Shown here: positions 18,176-26,407 of the stretch, one piece after another
Layout of the letters: each line of letters opens with the position of its first letter
Numbering within the stretch: the first letter of the stretch is position 1
NCBI RefSeq assembly: GCF_014483895.1
Contig: NZ_CP059987.1
Span: 1,612,001 to 1,676,000 of the forward strand
From: Protaetiibacter sp. SSC-01
GTDB taxonomy: Bacteria > Actinomycetota > Actinomycetes > Actinomycetales > Microbacteriaceae
Length of the DNA stretch: 64,000 nucleotides
Reading direction: 5' to 3'
Position numbers and translations under genes: made by a program
The notes under the pieces: generated by a model
Told to the model about the DNA's origin: nothing
Database searches by the model: none
Seen by the model: only the letters and a program-made list of their open reading frames with translations

Positions 18176-19390
18176 GTGGCCCATTCGCCCTCGGCTCACC
18201 GCTCGGACGTCGTGTTCGTCGACGGGGTGCGTACCCCGTTCGGACGCGCCGGCGAGAAGGGCCAGTACTGGAACACCCGCGCCGACGACCTCATCGTCAA
18301 GGCGATGATCGGTCTCCTGGAGCGCAACCCCAACCTGCCCAAGGAGCGCGTCGACGACGTCGCGATCGCGGCGACGACGCAGCAGGGCGACCAGGGCCTC
18401 ACGCTCGGCCGCACCTCCGCGATCCTCGCGGGCCTCCCGAAGACCGTCCCGGGCTACGCGCTCGACCGCATGTGCGCGGGCGCCATGACGACCGTCACGA
18501 CGATCGCGGGTGCCATCGCCTTCGGCGCCTACGACATCGGCATCGCGGGCGGCGTCGAGCACATGGGTCGCCACCCGATGGGCTTCAACGCCGACCCGAA
18601 CCCGCGCTTCCTCGCGGAGAAGCTCGTCTCGCCCGACTCGCTCAACATGGGCAACACGGCCGAGCGCCTGCACGACCGCTTCCCGCAGCTCACGAAGGAG
18701 CGCAGCGACCGCTACGCCCTCGCGAGCCAGCAGAAGGTCGCCTCGGCGTACGCGGCGGGCAAGATCCAGCCCGACCTCGTGCCCGTCGCCATCAAGACGG
18801 ACAGCGGATGGGGCCTCGCCACCCAGGACGAGGGCATGCGCCCCGAGACCACCATGGAGGGCCTCGCGGGCCTCAAGACCCCGTTCCGCCCCCACGGCCG
18901 CGTGACGGCCGGCAACGCCTCGCCCCTCACCGACGGCGCGACCGTGTCGCTCATCGCGAGCGCGGAGGCGGCCGCCGAGCTCGGCCTGCCCGTCAAGATG
19001 CGCATGGTCTCGTTCGCGTTCGCCGGCGTCGACCCCGAGGTCATGGGCATCGGTCCGATCCCGTCGACCGAGAAGGCCCTCCGCAAGGCCGGCCTCACGA
19101 TCGACGACATCGGGCTCTTCGAGCTCAACGAGGCGTTCGCCGTGCAGGTGCTCTCCTTCCTCGACCACTTCGGCATCGACGACGCCGACCCGCGCGTCAA
19201 CCCGTGGGGCGGCGCGATCGCGATCGGCCACCCCCTCGCGTCCTCGGGCGTGCGCCTCATGATCCAGCTCGCGCGTCAGTTCGAGGAGCACCCGGAGGTG
19301 CGCTACGGCCTCACCGCGATGTGCGTCGGCCTCGGCCAGGGCGGCACGGTCATCTGGGAGAACCCCCACTACGGAAAGGGACGGAAGTGA
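18176..19390 (+). CDS. fadA: Acetyl-CoA C-acyltransferase (thiolase)
   Basis: 404 residues, GTG start after GGAGG. It catalyses the last step of fatty-acid beta-oxidation, cleavage of 3-ketoacyl-CoA. The nucleophile Cys100 sits in LDRMCAGAMT, the GHPLASSG histidine motif is near residue 355, and the second catalytic Cys383 is in AMCVGLGQGG. It forms a two-gene operon with the multifunctional FadB-type enzyme 2 bp downstream. Confidence 0.95.
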   Translation: MAHSPSAHRSDVVFVDGVRTPFGRAGEKGQYWNTRADDLIVKAMIGLLERNPNLPKERVDDVAIAATTQQGDQGLTLGRTSAILAGLPKTVPGYALDRMCAGAMTTVTTIAGAIAFGAYDIGIAGGVEHMGRHPMGFNADPNPRFLAEKLVSPDSLNMGNTAERLHDRFPQLTKERSDRYALASQQKVASAYAAGKIQPDLVPVAIKTDSGWGLATQDEGMRPETTMEGLAGLKTPFRPHGRVTAGNASPLTDGATVSLIASAEAAAELGLPVKMRMVSFAFAGVDPEVMGIGPIPSTEKALRKAGLTIDDIGLFELNEAFAVQVLSFLDHFGIDDADPRVNPWGGAIAIGHPLASSGVRLMIQLARQFEEHPEVRYGLTAMCVGLGQGGTVIWENPHYGKGRK

Positions 19391-19392
19391 CG

Positions 19393-21549
19393 ATGAGCAA
19401 GCTGCCCGACTACAGCGCATCCGACTTCTCGAAGCTCGTCGCACTCGACCCCGACGAGGTCGTGACGCACTCGTTCGTGCGCGACATCCGCCTTCCGAGC
19501 GGCAAGACGATCGCTCTGCTGACGCTCGACAACGGACGCGACTACAACCGCCCGAACACCCTCGGCCCGGCGACCCTCACCGAGCTCGGCGAGCGTCTCG
19601 ACGAGCTCGCGGCGCGGGCCGCCGCGAAGGAGATCGACGCCGTCGCCGTCACCGGCAAGCAGTACATCCTCGCCGCGGGCGCCGACCTGTCGCGCGTGGG
19701 AGAGATCGAGGACTACGAGACGGGCCTGCTCATGGCCCAGCTCGGTCACAAGACCCTCGGCAAGCTCGGCGAGCTCGGCGTCCCGTCGTTCGTGTTCATC
19801 AACGGCCTCGCCCTCGGAGGCGGCGTCGAGATCGCGCTCAACGCCGACTACCGCACGATCGACTCGTCGGTGCCGGCCCTCGCCCTGCCCGAGGTCTTCC
19901 TCGGCATCATCCCGGGCTGGGGCGGCGCGTGGCTGCTGCCGAACCTCATCGGCATCGAGAACGCCCTCGAGGTCGTCATCTCGAACCCGCTCAAGAACAA
20001 CCGCATGCTCAAGGGCCCGCAGGCGTTCGAGCTCGGCATCGCGGATGCGATGTTCGGCCCGGCGAACTTCCTCGAGGACTCTCTGCGCTGGGCCGACGGC
20101 GTGCTCACGGGTGCGGCGAAGGTCAAGCGCCCGAACGAGCCCGGCAAGCTCGAGCGCCTCGCCAAATGGGATGTCGCGATCGGCATCGCGGAGAAGACGC
20201 TCAAGAGCCGCATCGGCCAGGTCGCCAAGAGCCCCTACACGGCGCTCGAGCTGCTCAAGGCGGCGAAGAACACCGACAAGAAGGCGGGCTTCCTCGCCGA
20301 GGACAAGGCGCTCGCCGACCTCATCTCGGGCGACCAGTTCCGCGCATCCATCTACGCGTTCAACCTCGTGCAGAAGCGCGCGAAGAAGCCCGCGGGCGCG
20401 CCTGACAAGGAGCTCGCCCAGAAGGTCACGAAGGTCGGCGTCATCGGTGCGGGCCTCATGGCGAGCCAGTTCGCGCTGCTCTTCGTGCGTCGCCTGCAGG
20501 TGCCTGTCGTCATCACCGACCTCGACCAGGCGCGCGTCGACAAGGGCCTCTCCTACATCCACGGCGAGATCGACGAGCTGCTCGGCAAGGGCCGCATCGA
20601 CTCCGACGAGGCGAATCGCCTCAAGGCGCTCGTGACCGGCACGACCGACAAGGCCGACTTCGCCGACTGCGACTGGGTCATCGAGGCCGTCTTCGAGGAG
20701 CTCGCCATCAAGCAGGACGTCTTCGCCGACGTCGAGCAGTACATCTCGCCCGAGGCGATCCTCGCGACGAATACCTCGTCGCTCTCGGTCGAGCAGATCG
20801 GCGCGAAGCTCAAGAACCCCGAGCGCCTCGTCGGGTTCCACTTCTTCAACCCCGTCGCGGTCATGCCGCTCATCGAGGTCGTGAAGACGCCGCAGACGAC
20901 GGATGCCGCCCTCGCGACCGCGATGGCGACCGCCGCGAAGCTCAAGAAGACCGCCGTCATCACGAGCGACTCCCCCGGCTTCGTCGTCAACCGCGTGCTC
21001 GCGAAGGTGCTCGGCGAGGCGATGCACGCCGTCGAGCAGGGCGCGTCGTTCGAGGACGTCGTCGAGGCCGCGCGCCCCTTCGGCCTCCCGATGGACCCGT
21101 TCGTGCTGCTCGACCTCGTGGGGCTCAAGGTCGGCGCCCACGTGCTCGACACGCACCACAACGCGTTCCCCGAGCGGTTCTTCGACAGCCCCGCCCTCCA
21201 CGAGCTCGCCGAGTACGGCGCGATCTTCGAGAAGGACGCGAAGGGCAAGATCAAGGGCTACGACAAGAAGGCGATCGAGATCGTCAAGAAGCACCGTCCC
21301 GCGGACGCCGTGGCGCTCACCCCCGAGCAGCTGCGCGACCGTCTCGAGGTCGGCCTCGCCGACGAGATCCACCGCATGCTCGAGGACGGCGTCGTGGCCG
21401 CGGCGGAGGACATCGACCTCTGCATGATCATGGGCGCGGGCTGGCCGTTCCAGATGGGCGGCGCGACGCCGTACCTCGACCGCGTCGGGGCGAGCGAGAA
21501 GGCGTTCGGCGGCACGTTCCACAACCCGCCCATCCGCGGAGTCCGCTGA
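19393..21549 (+). CDS. fadB: FadB/FadJ-type enoyl-CoA hydratase / 3-hydroxyacyl-CoA dehydrogenase
   Basis: 718 residues. The N-terminal crotonase domain (ITGKQ-like AVTGKQYILAAGADLS, INGLALGGGVEIAL, LPEVFLGIIPGWGG) hydrates enoyl-CoA. The dehydrogenase part begins near residue 350 with the NAD site VGVIGAGLMAS and includes the catalytic-region motif VGFHFFNPVAVMPL and two C-terminal helical domains. With the thiolase it forms the trifunctional complex of beta-oxidation. ATG at 19393 chosen. A GTG at 19387 overlapping the fadA stop is possible. The inverted repeat downstream may end the operon. Confidence 0.94.
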   Translation: MSKLPDYSASDFSKLVALDPDEVVTHSFVRDIRLPSGKTIALLTLDNGRDYNRPNTLGPATLTELGERLDELAARAAAKEIDAVAVTGKQYILAAGADLSRVGEIEDYETGLLMAQLGHKTLGKLGELGVPSFVFINGLALGGGVEIALNADYRTIDSSVPALALPEVFLGIIPGWGGAWLLPNLIGIENALEVVISNPLKNNRMLKGPQAFELGIADAMFGPANFLEDSLRWADGVLTGAAKVKRPNEPGKLERLAKWDVAIGIAEKTLKSRIGQVAKSPYTALELLKAAKNTDKKAGFLAEDKALADLISGDQFRASIYAFNLVQKRAKKPAGAPDKELAQKVTKVGVIGAGLMASQFALLFVRRLQVPVVITDLDQARVDKGLSYIHGEIDELLGKGRIDSDEANRLKALVTGTTDKADFADCDWVIEAVFEELAIKQDVFADVEQYISPEAILATNTSSLSVEQIGAKLKNPERLVGFHFFNPVAVMPLIEVVKTPQTTDAALATAMATAAKLKKTAVITSDSPGFVVNRVLAKVLGEAMHAVEQGASFEDVVEAARPFGLPMDPFVLLDLVGLKVGAHVLDTHHNAFPERFFDSPALHELAEYGAIFEKDAKGKIKGYDKKAIEIVKKHRPADAVALTPEQLRDRLEVGLADEIHRMLEDGVVAAAEDIDLCMIMGAGWPFQMGGATPYLDRVGASEKAFGGTFHNPPIRGVR

Positions 21550-21576
21550 TCGACTGAGGTAGCTCAGCACAGCGCC

Positions 21577-21632
21577 TGAGGTAGGCCGTCCGGAGAAATA
21601 GGGCATCGTCCCGATCCGGGCGGCCTACCTCA
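21577..21632. repeat. 18-bp inverted repeat downstream of fadB
   Basis: TGAGGTAGGCCGTCCGGA and TCCGGGCGGCCTACCTCA pair over 18 bp with one mismatch across a 20-base loop. A shorter TGAGGTAGCTCA palindrome sits just before (21555-21566), sharing the TGAGGTAG word. There is no T tract. It may be a terminator of fadAB, a repeat element, or an operator for the downstream regulator gene. Confidence 0.7.
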
Positions 21633-21649
21633 TTCACGACGCTGGAGTC

Positions 21650-21838
21650 ATGGATATCGGCAGCAGCTCTCGCATCTGGATCTCTGACTCCCGCGACGTC
21701 GACCTGGCGGTCGCGGCCGAGCGCGCTCGCGTCGCTGCGGAACGCGTCGCCTCGGATCGCGGTGACGCCGCGGGCGGGAACCTCCTGTCCCGCCTGCGGC
21801 GTCGCCTGCCCCTCCGCCTTCACCCGGTGACGCGCTGA
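21650..21838 (+). CDS. Possible small protein of 62 residues
   Basis: An ATG with GGAG 4 bases upstream opens a 62-codon frame. The product has a polar N-terminus (MDIGSSSRIW), a helical middle (VDLAVAAERARVAAERVA) and a basic Arg/Leu/Pro tail. The frame lies in an otherwise gene-free stretch of 348 bases (21550-21897). No similarity is recognised. The ribosome site and the helical composition favour a real gene, but the high GC content makes chance open frames common. Confidence 0.4.
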   Translation: MDIGSSSRIWISDSRDVDLAVAAERARVAAERVASDRGDAAGGNLLSRLRRRLPLRLHPVTR

Positions 21839-21897
21839 GCGCCGCCGCCGCGGCTCGCGGCCCTGCCCGTGACGCACGCGGGTGGCACGATGAGGGG

Positions 21898-24768
21898 GTG
21901 CGCATCCCGTCCGTCTCCCCCATGGTGGGCCGCGACGCCGAGCTGGGCGCCCTCGAGGCGGCGCTCGACGACGCGCGCGGCGGCACCCCCCGCCTCGTCG
22001 TGGTCGGTGGCGAGGCCGGCATCGGCAAGTCGCGCCTCATCGACGAGTTCTCGAGCACCGTCGGCGACGAGGTCGTGATCGCGCGCGGCCAGTGCGTCGA
22101 GTTCGGCACCGTCGGCATCCCGTACGCTCCGCTCGTGGGCGTGCTGCGCGACCTCGTCGCGGCCGTCGGGTCGGATGCGGTCTTCAGCGCCGCGGCGGGC
22201 GGTGCGCCGACCCTGCGTGGGCTCGTGGAGGCGAGCACGCCCGTCGAGCGCGACGAGCGCCTCGGCGCGGAACGGCTCGACGAGGTCGTGACGACGATCC
22301 TCGAAACCCTTTCCGAGGCGCGCGACGTGGTCGTGGTCATCGAGGACGTGCACTGGGCCGATCCCGCGACGCTCGACGTGCTGCGCTTCCTCGCCCGGAT
22401 GCTGCGCGGCGGTCGGCTGCTCGTCGTCGTGAGCTACCGTAGCGACGACGTGGGCCGCGGCCACCCACTACGGGGACTCCTCGCCGAGTTCGAGCGCAAC
22501 CGGCGCGTCACGCGCGTGCTCCTCGACCGGCTCCAGGTCGGCGACGTGCGGCGACAGCTCGAGGCCCTGCTCGGGGCGAGGCCGCATCCCGAGCACGTTC
22601 GCGAGGTCTTCCAGCGCAGCGAGGGTGTGCCGTTCTTCGTCGAGGAGCTCGTCGACTACGGGGCGGGCGCGCCCGTGCCCACCACTCTGCGCGAACTGCT
22701 GCTCGCACGCTACGAGAACCTCACCTCGCAGGCGCGCCTCCTCGTCCGCGTGCTCGCGGCCGGCGGCGGCGCGGTCGACCACGGCCTGCTCGCCGAGGTC
22801 GCGCGGTTCTCCCCCGACGAGCTCGACACGGCGCTCCGCGAGGCGATCGACGCGGGCGTCATCGTCGTCGCCGGGCGCGGCTACGACTTCCGGCATGCGC
22901 TCGTGCGCGAGGCCGTCGTGGACGAGCTGCTGCCCGGCGAACGGGCCGAGGTGCACGCGCGGTACGCCCGAGCGCTCGAATCCGGCGACGTCGACCCCGC
23001 GGGCCGTGCCGCCCGGGCGGTGCTCGTCTCCGCGCACTGGCTCGAAGCGCACGACCTCGAGCAGGCCTTCCGGTCGTCGGTCGAGGGCATGCGCCTCAGC
23101 CGCACGGCGTTCGCGTACGCGAGCGCTGCGCAGCTCGGCGAGCGAGCCCTCGCCCTGTGGGATCGCGTGACCGACGCGCAGGCTACGGCGGGCATCGGCC
23201 ACGTCGAACTGCTCGACCTCGTGGCGCGCTCGTGGCGCAGCGCCGGCGAGCCGACACGCGCCGTCGCGACGATCGAGCAGGCGCTTGCGGAGTCCGATCC
23301 GAACGACCGCGCCGCCCACGCGCGGCTGCTGCGCAACAAGGCCCTCATGCTCGACGCCGAGGGTCGCGCCGAGGCCCTCGCGACGCTCGAGCAGACCCTC
23401 GAGATGCTGGGCGACGCCGAGGAACCCGCACTCCGCGCCAACGTGCTCGCCGAGATGTCGAGCAAGTACATGCTCCGGGGCCACTCGGACAAGGCGATCG
23501 CCGCCGCGACCGAGGCGATGCGGATCGCGCCTCCCGACGCGCCGCGAACGCGCTCGATCGCCGCCAACGTGCGCGCCGGCACCTTGGTCCACCTCGGGAG
23601 GGTCGACGAGGGTCTCGCCGACTACGAGCTCGCGCGCCGCGAGGCGGGCGACGATCGCGACGCGCGTCTGCGCTACCACGTCAACTTCTCCGACACGCTC
23701 TACCTCCTCGGCCGCTACGCCGAATCGATGGAGGTCGCCCTCGAGGGAGTCCGGATCGCCGAGGCCTCGGGCGTCGCCCGCACCTCGGGCGCGATCCTCG
23801 CCCTCAACACGGTCGACCCGCTCTTCGCCCTCGGCGAGTGGGACCGCGCCGACGAGCTCGTCGAGAACTCGCTCGGCCTGGATCCCCCCGCCGTCTTCCG
23901 CGTGTACCTGCGGCGCGCCCGCATCCGCTCGGTGCTGCGGCGCGGCGACCCCCGCGCGGCGCTCTCGCTCTTCGAACGTTGGGCCCGGCCCATGCGTCAG
24001 CTCGCCGAGTTCGAGGATCAGGTGGCGGCCGGCCTCGCCCAGGACATGTCCGACGTCCACCTCGCCCTCGGCGACCTCGACGGCGCCTGGGCCTGGGCGG
24101 GCGCCCTCGTCGAGCGCGATCGACTCGCCTCGCCGCCCTGGGAGCTGCCCCTCGCCCCCACGGTCGCCCGCATCGTCGCGCGGCGACGGATGCTCGCAGG
24201 CGACAGCGGCGTCGGTGCGGATACCGTGGATCGGCTGCGGTCGGTGATCGAGCGCGACGCCTGGCCGACCCGGCCCCTGTGGGCCGCCTTCGCCGAGGCG
24301 GAGCTCGGAGGCCCGAGCGGGGCGGGCGACGACGTCGAGCTGTGGCGCGAAGCGTGCCGACTCGCCGAGGCGCCCGAGGCATCCGTGCTCACGCGGCTGC
24401 TCATCGAGCAGGGCCTGGCGACGGCGCTCGTGCGCACGGGTGACCGAACGGCAGCGGCCGACGTGCTCGTCGCCCTGCGCGATCGCTCCCACGCGCTCGG
24501 CGCCGGCCTGCTCGTGCGCGAGGCTGGCGAGCTGTTGGCATCCGCCGGTCTCGCCCGCGGCGAGTCCGCCTCGAGCGACCCCGAGGAGCTGACCGCTCGC
24601 GAGCGTCAGGTGCTCGAGCTCATCGCGGAGGGACTCAGCAACGGGCAGATCGCCGAGCGGCTCTACATCAGCCGAAAGACCGTCTCGGTGCACGTCTCCG
24701 CGATCCTGCGGAAGCTGGGTGCGGCCTCCCGGACGGAGGCCGCACGCCGCTACCTCGCGCGCGGCTGA
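21898..24768 (+). CDS. Large LuxR-family transcriptional regulator with AAA/TPR domains
   Basis: 956 residues, GTG start. An N-terminal STAND-type ATPase (Walker A GGEAGIGKS at residues 37-45, Walker B VVVIEDVHWAD near 150) is followed by a long helical repeat region of TPR type (about 350-880). The C-terminal LuxR helix-turn-helix is at about residues 893-956 (LTARERQVLELIAEGLSNGQIAERLYISRKT in two parts). Such LAL-type regulators are ATP-dependent activators that respond to an unknown ligand bound by the repeat domain. Targets are not evident. The convergent efflux gene 15 bp downstream is on the other strand. Confidence 0.92.
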   Translation: MRIPSVSPMVGRDAELGALEAALDDARGGTPRLVVVGGEAGIGKSRLIDEFSSTVGDEVVIARGQCVEFGTVGIPYAPLVGVLRDLVAAVGSDAVFSAAAGGAPTLRGLVEASTPVERDERLGAERLDEVVTTILETLSEARDVVVVIEDVHWADPATLDVLRFLARMLRGGRLLVVVSYRSDDVGRGHPLRGLLAEFERNRRVTRVLLDRLQVGDVRRQLEALLGARPHPEHVREVFQRSEGVPFFVEELVDYGAGAPVPTTLRELLLARYENLTSQARLLVRVLAAGGGAVDHGLLAEVARFSPDELDTALREAIDAGVIVVAGRGYDFRHALVREAVVDELLPGERAEVHARYARALESGDVDPAGRAARAVLVSAHWLEAHDLEQAFRSSVEGMRLSRTAFAYASAAQLGERALALWDRVTDAQATAGIGHVELLDLVARSWRSAGEPTRAVATIEQALAESDPNDRAAHARLLRNKALMLDAEGRAEALATLEQTLEMLGDAEEPALRANVLAEMSSKYMLRGHSDKAIAAATEAMRIAPPDAPRTRSIAANVRAGTLVHLGRVDEGLADYELARREAGDDRDARLRYHVNFSDTLYLLGRYAESMEVALEGVRIAEASGVARTSGAILALNTVDPLFALGEWDRADELVENSLGLDPPAVFRVYLRRARIRSVLRRGDPRAALSLFERWARPMRQLAEFEDQVAAGLAQDMSDVHLALGDLDGAWAWAGALVERDRLASPPWELPLAPTVARIVARRRMLAGDSGVGADTVDRLRSVIERDAWPTRPLWAAFAEAELGGPSGAGDDVELWREACRLAEAPEASVLTRLLIEQGLATALVRTGDRTAAADVLVALRDRSHALGAGLLVREAGELLASAGLARGESASSDPEELTARERQVLELIAEGLSNGQIAERLYISRKTVSVHVSAILRKLGAASRTEAARRYLARG

Positions 24769-24783
24769 CCCGCGCGCAAGCGC

Positions 24784-26268
24784 TCAGTGCCCGACGTGCT
24801 GGCCCGCCGGCGCGTCCTTCGGTGCACGCACGAAGAACGAGAGCGCGACGACGGCGAGCGAGATGAACGCCCCCGCGAGGAACGCGAGATGCACGCCGCC
24901 CGCGATCTCGGACGCACTCGCGGTCGCGACGTCGTCGCCGCCCGAGGCGAAGATGCCCACTGCGAGGAGGGCGATGTAGAGCGCCGTGCCGGCCGCGCCC
25001 GCGACCTGCTGCAGCGTCGAGACCGTCGCGCTGCCGTGCGAGTAGAGCGAGCGGTCGAGCGAGCCGAGTCCCGTCGAGAACAGCGGCGTGAAGAGGAACG
25101 CGAGGCCGAGGCTCATCGCGACGTGGCACGCCAGCACGACCCACAGCTCGGTCTCGGGACCGAGCAGCAGGGCCATGGCCCACAGCGCGGCGCTCAGCAT
25201 GATCGAGCCGGGCACGAGGAGCGGCGTCGGGCCGACCTTGTCGTAGAGGCGACCCACAAGGGGTCCGAGGAGGCCCGAGATGAGCCCACCGGGCAGCAGC
25301 AGGGCGCCGATGACGACGGGCTGGAAACCGAGGGCGTTCTGCAGGTACTGCGGCAGGAGGATGACCGTTCCGAAGAGCGACATCATCGCGACCGCGAGCA
25401 TCACGAGGGAGGTCGTGAACTGCACCGAGCGGAACGTGCGCAGGTCGAGGAACGCCCGGTCGTCGCGCTGCAGACGCAGCTGGCGCAGCACGAACACGCC
25501 GAGGGCGAGGACGCCGACGACGATCGGGATCCACGGCGGCATGAGCGTCGCCTCACCGGCCGACTCGCCGAGGCTCGAGAGGCCGTAGACGACCCCGCTG
25601 AAGCCGAGTGCGGACAGCACGACAGAGAGGGCGTCGAGACGCATGCGACGGGGCTCGTTGACGTTCGGCACGTTGAGCGCGCCGACGACGAGCATCGCGA
25701 CGGCGAGCGGGAGCATCACGTAGAAGAGCCCGCGCCAGGAGAGCACGGTGAGCAGCACGCCCGAGACGGCCGGGCCCAGGGCGGGCGCCATCGACATGAC
25801 GATCGCGATTCGACCCATGATGCGGCCGCGGCTCGCGGGCGGCACGATCTCGAGCACCGTCGTCATCATGAGCGGCATCATGATCGCGGTGCCGGAGGCC
25901 TGGATGACGCGTCCGATGACGAGCACCGAGAAGGTCGGGCCGACGGCCGCGAGCAGCGTGCCGGCCGTGAAGAGCGTCATGGCCGCGACGAAGAGCGTGC
26001 GCGTCGAGAAGCGCTGCAGGAGCCAGCCCGTGGTCGGGATGACGACGGCCATCGTGAGCGCGAACGCGGTCGTGAGCCACTGACCGGTCGACGCGGACAC
26101 GCCGAGGTCGGTCATGATGTCGGGGATCGCGACGCTCATGAGCGTCTCGTTGAGGAAGGTGACGAACGTCGCCGCGAGCAGCAGGACGAGTGCGCGGCGC
26201 GCGGGCGCGTCGAGCCGGTCGGCGGGCGCTGCGCTCGTGGCGGGCACCTGGACGGCGTTGGTCGACAA
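24784..26268 (-). CDS. DHA2-type MFS multidrug efflux transporter
   Basis: 494 residues with about 14 hydrophobic segments. The family motif region LNETLMSVAIPDIMTDL near the N-terminus, motif A-like GWLLQRFSTRTLF, motif C-like ALGPAVSGVLL and the mid-protein linker (RRMRLD) place it in the EmrB/QacA group of proton-driven drug exporters. A 21-bp palindrome upstream is a good operator candidate, but no TetR or MarR gene is adjacent. Confidence 0.9.
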   Translation of the reverse strand: MSTNAVQVPATSAAPADRLDAPARRALVLLLAATFVTFLNETLMSVAIPDIMTDLGVSASTGQWLTTAFALTMAVVIPTTGWLLQRFSTRTLFVAAMTLFTAGTLLAAVGPTFSVLVIGRVIQASGTAIMMPLMMTTVLEIVPPASRGRIMGRIAIVMSMAPALGPAVSGVLLTVLSWRGLFYVMLPLAVAMLVVGALNVPNVNEPRRMRLDALSVVLSALGFSGVVYGLSSLGESAGEATLMPPWIPIVVGVLALGVFVLRQLRLQRDDRAFLDLRTFRSVQFTTSLVMLAVAMMSLFGTVILLPQYLQNALGFQPVVIGALLLPGGLISGLLGPLVGRLYDKVGPTPLLVPGSIMLSAALWAMALLLGPETELWVVLACHVAMSLGLAFLFTPLFSTGLGSLDRSLYSHGSATVSTLQQVAGAAGTALYIALLAVGIFASGGDDVATASASEIAGGVHLAFLAGAFISLAVVALSFFVRAPKDAPAGQHVGH

Positions 26269-26327
26269 GAGTCCTCCGATGGGGGTGGTGGTGATGAACG
26301 GGGCGTCGCGCCCGCGTGGGACACACG

Positions 26328-26348
26328 AATGTGAACGTCGTCCACATT
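26328..26348. promoter_or_regulatory. 21-bp palindrome upstream of the efflux gene (operator candidate)
   Basis: AATGTG and CACATT arms flank a near-symmetrical core. Only the pair at positions 7/15 and the centre base break the symmetry. It lies 59 bp upstream of the ATG at 26268. The size and symmetry fit a TetR- or MarR-type repressor site. Confidence 0.6.
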
Positions 26349-26407
26349 AGTCGAAGCCTCCGACAACGGGTCAGTGACCCGCGAAAGGGCGGAGACGTAC
26401 GGGCTAC

